From positions 1 through 5,196 of the forward strand of contig DFGM01000113.1 in assembly GCA_002371755.1 (NCBI GenBank): DNA of 5,196 nucleotides, given 5' to 3'. The notes under the pieces are model-generated. The model did no database searches. It saw nothing but the letters and a program-made list of their open reading frames with translations, and was not told the DNA's origin. Each line of letters opens with the position of its first letter. Positions within the stretch are counted from its first letter, which is position 1. Source of the stretch: Verrucomicrobia bacterium UBA3750. Lineage in GTDB: Bacteria > Verrucomicrobiota > Kiritimatiellia > RFP12 > UBA1067. Positions 1 through 5,196 of this stretch are shown here, in pieces. Made by a program: the position numbers and the translations under genes.

Positions 1-1961
1 TGAAAGGCGGTCTGCAAAAATACGGACTCAATTCGGACGAGCACGCGGCCGTCACTTTCACGCTCTCGCGCAACGACGAGACGGGCGCCGTCACGATCAA
101 GTATTCCGAGCCGGAGGGCTTGCCGGTGAAGTTCAACTGGACCACGACCATCGACGTGGACGGCAATTCCACGACGACGCCCATGCGCGTGGACCACGGC
201 CAGTACGAGGCAAAGGCGATGGAGCGCGCGGAACATATATCCGCCAAGATGCCCGGCAAGGACAAGGCGGCGACCGAAGCGCTCATCAAGGAGTTGCTCG
301 CCCACTGCGGCGACGACTTCGACCTCAAGGATATCGTATCCAAGAATGTTTACCAGATGTGCGTAAACGGGCGTGGCGCGCTGCGTCAGGCAGACGAAAT
401 CAAGGCGAAGATCGATGCCATCCGCGCAAACCTCGCCGAAATCCGGGTAGCGGCGAACGGCAACGCGATCATCGAGAAGGCGGGCGTCAACTTCATGATC
501 GGCATGCCAGGCAAGACGGTTCCGTCCGGACTCATCGGGCGGCTTGTCAAGGCCGCCGGCGGGATGGACGTCGGCTCGTTCGCCAAGCTGACTGCCGCCT
601 CGACGCCCTCGCAGATCCTCAAGGCCGTGATCGACATGCGCCAGGAGGTCGAAAAGACCATGGCCGCCGAACACGTCGAGGATTCGCTGGATGGCGGCGA
701 CGAAATGACGGCGGTCCGCGACTTGCTCGCTTCGTTCGCCATGGCAAAGCTCCCGTCCGCGCAGCTGCGGGGCGCGAATGCCGCGCTCCATTCCGACAAC
801 TGCGCCAAGGCCCTGGCGCTGCTCGACGACATCCAGGGGGGCAAGCTTTCCGCAGGGAAACTTACCGCAGCGCAGAAGGGCGCGCTTGAATCGCAGTCCT
901 ACGAAATCGGAATCGCGGTCGGACAATACAATCTCGCCGTCGAAACGGCCCTTGGACAGGAGGAGCGCGGTGTCAGGTCGTTCTCCGGAGAGTTCGACAA
1001 GAAGTCTGCCGGCAGCGCGGAAGTCTTCAAGGACGTACTCAAGTGCGCCGACGCCGAAGTGTCCGCGAAAGCCGAGACGCAGCGTCAGACGCAGAACATC
1101 GTAAACAGCCTAAACACGGCGAAGACCAACGCCGTCAACGCCTACTCCAAGGCGGGGGCCGGCGGCGAGTCGAAGGTGGACACGCTCATCTATGCCGCGC
1201 TCAAGCGCTGCGCCGCAAACGAAGACGCAGTCAATGTCGTGGCGAACAACATGGACACACTGCTCGTATCGAGCAACGCGAAGCTGCGCACCATAGAAGA
1301 GGTGCGCAGGCGCGCCGAGGACATCGCCGCCAACTTCGCAGAGCTGAAGGAGCTTTCCAAGGACAACCCGGCAATCTACAATGCCGGCAAGCGCATGATG
1401 GCGGTCATGGGGAGCAAGGCTCTGCCGCAGGGCATGATCGCGAAGCTCGTCGCCGAGGCGTCAAATGCGAAGATCAACTCCATCCGCAAGCTCTCGGTCA
1501 GATCGTCCGCTCTCGACATCCACCACGCCGTCACGGAGTTCAGGGACAACCTCGTGCAGGCGATGAATGCGACGGGCGCCGAGTCGGAGGTTGCGGGGCC
1601 GGCCGAAAAGCAGGCGTGCCGCAATTTCGTCGCCGCGGTGATGATGGGCCGCTGCGGCGCCAACGCCCTGCGCGCAATGCAGGGCGCCTTTGCCGGCGAG
1701 CTGCCCGCCAAGATGCTCGCGCTCTACAACGACGTATTGGACGGACACCAGAACGAAGGCCTGGAGCACGAGGTCGCCATCCAGTTCGAAAACCAGGGTG
1801 GTTCCCACATGACGCACATCATCGCGCTCAAGGACGCCATCAATCGCGCCGTGGACGGCGAACCCGGCAACGGAATCGATCCGTACAAAGGCTCGTTCAA
1901 CGCCGACGAGTTCGGCGGCGGAAATATACTCGGCGACCTCGTGGATCTCGCCTCGCGATAG
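1..1961 (+). CDS. Unrecognised large protein with two tandem ~259-residue modules (5' partial)
   Basis: The frame is open from the left edge (first full codon at 3) to a TAG at 1959, followed at once by an in-frame TGA, so the N-terminus is missing. A TTG at 120 is an alternative start codon, but coding-like sequence continues upstream of it and no Shine-Dalgarno supports it. I see 652 residues. The first ~65 look beta-rich, with alternating hydrophobic and polar stretches such as VTFTLSR, AVTIKY and VKFNWTTTIDVDG. The rest is Ala/Lys/Glu-rich and probably almost wholly alpha-helical. It consists of two diverged copies of one module (residues 54-312 and 355-613, counted from the codon at 120) joined by a ~42-residue polar linker. 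There is no transmembrane segment, nucleotide-binding loop or obvious catalytic motif. The seven cysteines after codon 120 are scattered, apart from one aligned pair (63 and 364). The function is unknown; a structural or secreted/effector role is only a guess. That the frame is coding is well supported by its length, the ordered protein repeat and the codon pattern. Confidence 0.85.
   Translation, partial: KGGLQKYGLNSDEHAAVTFTLSRNDETGAVTIKYSEPEGLPVKFNWTTTIDVDGNSTTTPMRVDHGQYEAKAMERAEHISAKMPGKDKAATEALIKELLAHCGDDFDLKDIVSKNVYQMCVNGRGALRQADEIKAKIDAIRANLAEIRVAANGNAIIEKAGVNFMIGMPGKTVPSGLIGRLVKAAGGMDVGSFAKLTAASTPSQILKAVIDMRQEVEKTMAAEHVEDSLDGGDEMTAVRDLLASFAMAKLPSAQLRGANAALHSDNCAKALALLDDIQGGKLSAGKLTAAQKGALESQSYEIGIAVGQYNLAVETALGQEERGVRSFSGEFDKKSAGSAEVFKDVLKCADAEVSAKAETQRQTQNIVNSLNTAKTNAVNAYSKAGAGGESKVDTLIYAALKRCAANEDAVNVVANNMDTLLVSSNAKLRTIEEVRRRAEDIAANFAELKELSKDNPAIYNAGKRMMAVMGSKALPQGMIAKLVAEASNAKINSIRKLSVRSSALDIHHAVTEFRDNLVQAMNATGAESEVAGPAEKQACRNFVAAVMMGRCGANALRAMQGAFAGELPAKMLALYNDVLDGHQNEGLEHEVAIQFENQGGSHMTHIIALKDAINRAVDGEPGNGIDPYKGSFNADEFGGGNILGDLVDLASR
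279..1055 (+). repeat. Protein-level repeat, copy 1 (residues 54-312 counted from 120)
   Basis: First copy of the internal module of the unknown protein. It aligns with copy 2 (1182-1958) without any gap at a constant offset of 301 residues. By hand count about 57 of the first 193 positions are identical (~30%), with strong conservation of hydrophobic positions. The best matching parts are the C-terminal side of the helix pair around residues 104-145 (shared pattern N-x-A-E, then N-x-x-x-x-x-A-G, then P-x-G-x-I-x-x-L-V) and residues 229-237 (A-K-x-L-A-L-x-x-D). Similarity is weak around 247-283 and returns at 284-310 (G-x5-G-x-F-x5-G). The DNA itself has diverged, so this is an old duplication. 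Confidence 0.8.
1182..1958 (+). repeat. Protein-level repeat, copy 2 (residues 355-613 counted from 120)
   Basis: Second copy of the module, ending exactly at the protein's C-terminus. It keeps the register of copy 1 throughout: L-I near the start, a cysteine ten residues into the module, N-F-A-E-L, N-P-A-I-Y-N-A-G, L-P-Q-G-M-I-A-K-L-V, A-K-M-L-A-L-Y-N-D, and a closing G-S-F. Because the copy runs to the stop codon with no trailing sequence, the module looks like a complete domain and not a fragment. Residues 332-354, just before it, resemble 31-53 only faintly, so the left module boundary is uncertain by about 20 residues. Confidence 0.8.
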
Positions 1962-2108
1962 TGACATGGAGTGAAATAACATGGTATCCACACCATAGAG
2001 AAGATACTCCAACTCTGCGATATCTGGGCGGAAAGGATTCGCCGCCACGCTCCGCGCCGGCCTGATGATCATATTCAAGTAATCCTTTTTACGGTCAAAT
2101 ATCAAAGA

Positions 2109-2139
2109 CGAGCCAGTGTGTCCAAGACGCACCGGCTCG
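2109..2139 (-). terminator. Hairpin terminator of guaA, possibly bidirectional
   Basis: The plus strand reads a 6-bp arm CGAGCC (2109-2114) pairing with GGCTCG (2134-2139). After an A/C mismatch, GTGTGT (2116-2121) pairs with ACGCAC (2127-2132) through one G-U wobble, closing a 5-nt loop. The stem starts 19 nt past the guaA stop codon. On the minus strand it is followed by a moderately T-rich stretch (TCTTTGATATTTG), which suits a Rho-independent terminator for guaA. On the plus strand only ATTTGG follows, so use by the convergent gene, whose stop is 147 nt away, is less certain. The rest of this 197-bp intergenic region (1962-2158) holds only a weak inverted repeat, ATGGT/ACCAT (1981-1996), and no credible gene. 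Confidence 0.6.
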
Positions 2140-2158
2140 ATTTGGCAATACGGGGGGA

Positions 2159-3724
2159 TTATTCCCACTCGATTGTCGCAGGGGGCTTGGAGGATATGTC
2201 GTAAACGACGCGGTTTATGCCGCGCACTTCGTTGATGATGCGGCTTGAGATGGTCGCAAGCGTATCGTAAGGGAGGCGCGTCCAATCCGCCGTCATGGCG
2301 TCGATGGAGTCGACGGAGCGGATGACGCAGGTGTATTCGTATGTTCTCTGGTCGCCCATTACGCCAACCGAGCGGCAAGGAAGCAGCACGGCGAACGTCT
2401 GCCAGATGGACTTGTAGTTCGGGAGTTTCTTGACTTCCTCCTGAACCCTTGCATCCGCCTCCTGCAGAAGCCGGACTTTCTCCGCGGTGATTTCGCCTAG
2501 GATACGCACTCCGAGACCGGGTCCCGGGAACGGCTGGCGGTCAAGGAGTTCTGCATCCATGCCGAGGAGTCTGCCGACGGAGCGGACTTCGTCCTTGAAC
2601 AGATCGCGCAGAGGCTCTACGAGCTCGAACTTCAAATCCGGCGGCAGCCCGCCGACGTTGTGGTGGCTTTTGATCGTCTGCGAGTTACCGGGCTTTGCCG
2701 AACTTTCGATTACGTCGGGGTAGATGGTTCCCTGCGCGAGGAAGCGGCAATGCGCGAATTTCCTCGCTTCCTCGGCGAACACGGCTATGAATTCGCGGCC
2801 GATGATTTTGCGTTTGGCTTCAGGCTCGTCGACGCCGTCGAGCGCTGCGTAGAAGCGTTCGGCGGCGCGAGCGACGGTGAGGTCGAGGCCGAGTTTCTCG
2901 CCGAACATCCCCTCCACTTGGGCGGCTTCATTCTTGCGGAGGAGTCCGTTGTCGACGAAAATGCAGTGCAGGCGTTTGCCGATGGCCTTGTCGAGAAGAA
3001 CGGCAACTACGGAAGAATCGACGCCTCCGGAAAGCCCGAGGACTACTTCATCGTTGCCGATTTTCTTCTTCATGCGTTCGACCGTTTCGTCGATCCACGT
3101 GGACATATCCCAATCAGGCTTCGCGCTGCAGATGCCGAAGACGAAGTTGGCGAGGATTTCCGAGCCATGTTCGGAATGCACAACTTCAGGATGGAACTGG
3201 AGAGCGTAGAAGCGGCGTTTTTCGTCGCACATTGCGGCGTACGGGCAGTTCGCGCTCGTGGCTACGGTCTCAAAGCCTTGCGGCAGCGCGGCAACCCTGT
3301 CTCCATGGCTCATCCAGACTGTGAAAGAAGCTGGAAGGCCTGCAAAAATCCCCGTCCTGTCCGCCGTCTCTTCAGCGGAGGAGGCCTGTTCCTTTATGCT
3401 CAACACGGCTCTGCCGTATTCGCGCTCGGCGCCCGGCTCTACTTTGCCGCCGAGAGTGTGCGCCATAAGCTGCATGCCGTAGCAGATGCCGAGCACGGGG
3501 ATGCCGAGGTCGAATATGGCGGGGTCAATTTGCGGAGCGCCTTCGGCGAACACGCTTGCAGGACCGCCGGAGAGGATTATGCCGAGCGGGGGATTGGTCA
3601 TAAGTTCCGCCGCCGTGACGGAGGTCGGCAGGACTTCTGAATACACCTTCTTTTCGCGAATACGCCTTGCGATGAGGTGCGTATATTGCGAGCCGTAGTC
3701 CAGTATGGCGATTCTTTTTCTCAT
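2159..3724 (-). CDS. guaA: GMP synthase, glutamine-hydrolysing (complete)
   Basis: Cytoplasmic enzyme that converts XMP, ATP and glutamine to GMP, AMP, PPi and glutamate, the last step of GMP synthesis. It has 521 residues, close to the ~525 of the E. coli enzyme. Residues 1-~200 are the class I glutamine amidotransferase domain. LDYGSQY is at the N-terminus, the oxyanion-region SGGP is at 52-55, the nucleophile Cys81 sits in GICYGMQ, and His178 and Glu180 in FHPEV complete the triad. The ATP-pyrophosphatase domain carries the PP-loop LSGGVDSS at 231-238. The C-terminal dimerisation domain includes QPFPGPGLGVR (397-407) and ends in the typical PPATIEWE. ATG at 3724 is chosen because it gives the family's normal N-terminus and has AAGGA seven bases upstream; the frame stays open further upstream but shows no homology. 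It follows gltB by 62 bp on the same strand. No key residue is missing. Confidence 0.98.
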   Translation of the reverse strand: MRKRIAILDYGSQYTHLIARRIREKKVYSEVLPTSVTAAELMTNPPLGIILSGGPASVFAEGAPQIDPAIFDLGIPVLGICYGMQLMAHTLGGKVEPGAEREYGRAVLSIKEQASSAEETADRTGIFAGLPASFTVWMSHGDRVAALPQGFETVATSANCPYAAMCDEKRRFYALQFHPEVVHSEHGSEILANFVFGICSAKPDWDMSTWIDETVERMKKKIGNDEVVLGLSGGVDSSVVAVLLDKAIGKRLHCIFVDNGLLRKNEAAQVEGMFGEKLGLDLTVARAAERFYAALDGVDEPEAKRKIIGREFIAVFAEEARKFAHCRFLAQGTIYPDVIESSAKPGNSQTIKSHHNVGGLPPDLKFELVEPLRDLFKDEVRSVGRLLGMDAELLDRQPFPGPGLGVRILGEITAEKVRLLQEADARVQEEVKKLPNYKSIWQTFAVLLPCRSVGVMGDQRTYEYTCVIRSVDSIDAMTADWTRLPYDTLATISSRIINEVRGINRVVYDISSKPPATIEWE

Positions 3725-3731
3725 GGTGACA

Positions 3732-3736
3732 TCCTT
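3732..3736 (-). promoter_or_regulatory. Ribosome binding site of guaA
   Basis: AAGGA on the minus strand, seven bases before the ATG at 3724. It is a good Shine-Dalgarno match at normal spacing. It decides between this start and in-frame upstream candidates that would add up to 81 non-homologous residues. Confidence 0.75.
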
Positions 3737-3780
3737 GTTTAGCGGTGGCGGATTTAGCCAAGTTGCGCGGTTGGGCGCGT

Positions 3781-3809
3781 ATTCTATCATATTTTCGCTG
3801 GCAGCACAA
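3781..3809 (-). promoter_or_regulatory. Candidate sigma70-type promoter for guaA
   Basis: On the minus strand, TTGTGC (3809-3804) and TAGAAT (3786-3781) are separated by 17 bp. The -10 matches five of six consensus bases and is preceded by TGA, which supplies an extended -10 TG. The -35 matches only its TTG. That TGA is also the stop codon of gltB. Transcription would start near 3774 and give a leader of about 50 nt, with no sign of a riboswitch. This is a pattern match only; read-through from gltB could also supply guaA expression. Confidence 0.4.
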
Positions 3810-5196
3810 TGCTGAATCTGTGGCGAAAATCCTGCCAGGCGTCCAGGATTTGCCGTGCTTTTCCGGAGCTGGTGCGGCGAAGATGTTCGCGCAGAAGGTC
3901 TTGCAGCCTCCTTTCGTCCCCGGAATTCTCTTCGAGCGGGAAGAGGTCCACAGAGTCGAGGTTGCAATTGAGGTCGAGGTCGCCAGTTTCGTCAAGGACG
4001 TATGCGATGCCGCCTGTCATGCCTGCGGCGAAGTTGACCCCGACCGGCCCGAGTATCACGGCTACACCCCCCGTCATATATTCGCACCCGTGATCGCCTA
4101 TGCCTTCGGCTACAAGCGTCGCGCCGGAGTTGCGTATGCCGAAGCGCTCGCCCGCAAGTCCGTTTATGAATATCGCCCCGGCAGTCGCGCCATATGCGAT
4201 AACGTTGCCTGCGATTGCATTGTCCCCGCCCGATGGCGACTTTATGGTTATTACTCCACCCGAGAGAGACTTGCCGATATAGTCGTTGGCCTCGCCGAGG
4301 AGGTTGAATGCGACATCTTTTGCGAGGAATGCGCCGAAAGACTGCCCGGCCACGCCGGTGAAGTTCACTGTGATGGGGCCGTGCGGATTTTCGACCAGCC
4401 AGCCGGATAGTGCCGCGCCGACGGAGCGCTCGCAATTGGAGATTGTGTGCGCAAGCACGGTTTCGCCGCGCTCAACGGCGGGGATGAGCTCGCGAGTATC
4501 GTAGTTTTCTGTCGCAGTCGATTGCAATCGATTGCTGTCGATTGCAGTCGATTGCAAAACCTCGCCAAAGTCGAAGCGCGAGCCGTTCTTTGTTTTGAGA
4601 AGGTCGGTGCGTCCGCGCGCTTCTGCGAGCGACCTGAGCCCCAGCGACGCGAGGATTTCGCGCACCTCGCCGGCGAGGAAGCGGAAGTATCTCTGAAGAT
4701 GCTCAGGCTTGCCGGCGAACTTGGCGCGCAGTTCCGGCTTCTGCGTGGCGATGCCGACGGGACAGCAGTTGAGGTTGCATTTGCGGCACTGAACGCAGCC
4801 TAGCGAAACGAGCATGGATGTGCCGAACGCAAACTCGTCCGCGCCGAGCATGGCGGCTGTCACGATGTCGCGTCCGGTGCAAAGTTGTCCATCCACCTGC
4901 AGTTTGACGCGGTGGCGCATGTTGTTCTTGACGAGCGTCTGGTGCGCCTCGGCGAGGCCTGTTTCCCAAGGGAGGCCGGCGTGTTTCATCGAGGTGAGCG
5001 GTGCGGCGCCGGTGCCGCCATCGAAGCCGCTGATGACGATTACATCGGCGTGCGCCTTGGCAACGCCTGCCGCAATCGTGCCGACGCCGGATTCGGAGAC
5101 GAGTTTCACTGAGATGCGCGCCTTGGGGTTCGCGCACTTTAAATCATAGATGAGTTGCGCGAGGTCTTCTATAGAGTAGATGTCGTGGTGCGGCGG
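3787..5196 (-). CDS. gltB: Glutamate synthase large (alpha) subunit, C-terminal part (5' partial)
   Basis: GltB makes glutamate from 2-oxoglutarate and the ammonia released from glutamine, with electrons passing from GltD through iron-sulfur clusters to FMN. The frame is open to the right edge; a GTG at 5109 is internal, since conserved residues (PPHHDIYSIEDLAQLIYDLK...) lie upstream. 469 residues are visible, perhaps a third of a full-length protein. In visible numbering: the FMN-domain core SVKLVSESGVGT is near 28-39, GFDGGTGAAP is at 57-66, and the [3Fe-4S] ligands are Cys134, Cys140 and Cys145 in the expected C-x5-C-x4-C spacing. The C-terminal GXGXG beta-helix follows, with AGQSFGAF, ANDYIGKSLSGG and GDHGCEYMTGG. 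The end, ILDAWQDFRHRFSIVLP, is also typical. Oddities are an 18-residue repeat-encoded insertion at 214-231 and two extra cysteines (137, 144) among the cluster ligands. gltD is not downstream; guaA follows instead. The glutaminase domain lies outside the window, so I cannot check it. Confidence 0.95.
   Translation of the reverse strand, partial: PPHHDIYSIEDLAQLIYDLKCANPKARISVKLVSESGVGTIAAGVAKAHADVIVISGFDGGTGAAPLTSMKHAGLPWETGLAEAHQTLVKNNMRHRVKLQVDGQLCTGRDIVTAAMLGADEFAFGTSMLVSLGCVQCRKCNLNCCPVGIATQKPELRAKFAGKPEHLQRYFRFLAGEVREILASLGLRSLAEARGRTDLLKTKNGSRFDFGEVLQSTAIDSNRLQSTATENYDTRELIPAVERGETVLAHTISNCERSVGAALSGWLVENPHGPITVNFTGVAGQSFGAFLAKDVAFNLLGEANDYIGKSLSGGVITIKSPSGGDNAIAGNVIAYGATAGAIFINGLAGERFGIRNSGATLVAEGIGDHGCEYMTGGVAVILGPVGVNFAAGMTGGIAYVLDETGDLDLNCNLDSVDLFPLEENSGDERRLQDLLREHLRRTSSGKARQILDAWQDFRHRFSIVLPAKI
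4514..4556. repeat. Four tandem 10-bp repeats inserted in frame in gltB
   Basis: The plus strand shows GCAGTCGATT, GCAATCGATT, GCTGTCGATT and GCAGTCGATT (4514-4553), then a partial GCA. The units differ only at positions 3 and 4. Adjacent units form perfect palindromes such as GCAATCGATTGC (4524-4535) and TCGATTGCAATCGA (4518-4531), so the tract can fold on either strand. Because the unit is 10 bp, translation repeats every 30 bp or ten residues. In GltB this gives LQSTAIDSNR followed by LQSTATEN, a polar stretch without GltB character. It lies just after the FDFGEV motif, in a linker between domains, and leaves the frame intact. The boundary on the 4505-4513 side is uncertain because CTGTC there resembles a decayed unit. 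Confidence 0.85.

Noticed and set aside
1043..2065. A 340-codon plus-strand frame overlapping the repeat protein
   Set aside because: The product is extremely Arg-rich and repetitive, a typical +1-frame shadow, and the internal protein duplication supports the other frame.
1980..2150. Plus-strand frame after the tandem stops reading IEKILQLCDIWAERIRR..., possibly a decayed small gene
   Set aside because: It has no plausible start codon, it reads through the terminator hairpin and into guaA antisense, and it resembles nothing I know.
1461..2378. A 305-codon minus-strand open frame antisense to the repeat protein's 3' half and overlapping the guaA 3' end
   Set aside because: It overlaps two better-supported genes, including conserved guaA sequence, and gives an Arg/His-rich product with no recognisable family. 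Long antisense frames are expected in GC-rich coding DNA.
2660..3640. A 326-codon plus-strand open frame antisense to guaA
   Set aside because: It is a mirror frame of a fully conserved guaA with no matching family or start signal.
3725..3780. Purine riboswitch in front of guaA
   Set aside because: The leader is only about 50 nt, and I see none of the conserved loop sequences or three-helix pairing of a guanine riboswitch.
3745..4410. A 221-codon plus-strand frame antisense to gltB
   Set aside because: It lies opposite the conserved GXGXG domain of gltB and has no family resemblance or ribosome binding site.
4514..4556. CRISPR array
   Set aside because: The units are 10 bp and directly abutting with no spacers, and they lie inside a coding gene.

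Overview
The window is a GC-rich bacterial chromosome segment, dense in genes and with ordinary bacterial signals: a Shine-Dalgarno site, a sigma70-like promoter candidate and a hairpin terminator. Two housekeeping glutamine-metabolism genes lie on the minus strand, and an unrecognised large protein gene converges on them from the left on the plus strand. Nothing fixes the species. The high GC, the orphan repeat protein and a short-repeat insertion inside a core enzyme are compatible with the Verrucomicrobia/Lentisphaerae/Kiritimatiellae group, but this is a low-confidence impression and not a derived result.

Layout: (1) 1-1961, plus strand: the 3' part of a long open frame that enters from the left edge. 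It has a short beta-rich start followed by two alpha-helical copies of a roughly 259-residue module. The copies align without a gap at a constant offset of 301 residues. I do not recognise the family. (2) 1962-2158: a convergent intergenic region with no credible gene, holding a hairpin terminator placed just after the guaA stop. (3) 2159-3724, minus strand: a complete guaA (GMP synthase, 521 aa) with all catalytic motifs intact. (4) 3725-3786: a 62-bp spacer with a Shine-Dalgarno site and a promoter candidate whose extended -10 overlaps the stop codon of the preceding gene. (5) 3787-5196, minus strand: the last 469 residues of gltB (glutamate synthase large subunit), running off the right edge. 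A tract of four 10-bp repeats at 4514-4556 is inserted in frame between its FMN/iron-sulfur region and its C-terminal GXGXG beta-helix.

How they work together: GltB takes the amide nitrogen of glutamine to make glutamate from 2-oxoglutarate. GuaA takes the glutamine amide to turn XMP into GMP and releases glutamate. The two genes are co-oriented, gltB first, so they may be co-transcribed. The promoter candidate in front of guaA suggests it can also be expressed alone. gltD, which often follows gltB, is not downstream here. The plus-strand repeat protein has no evident link to them.

The most notable observations are the in-frame palindromic 10-bp repeat tract in gltB and the ungapped internal duplication in the unknown protein. 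I did not find a convincing new multi-gene system.
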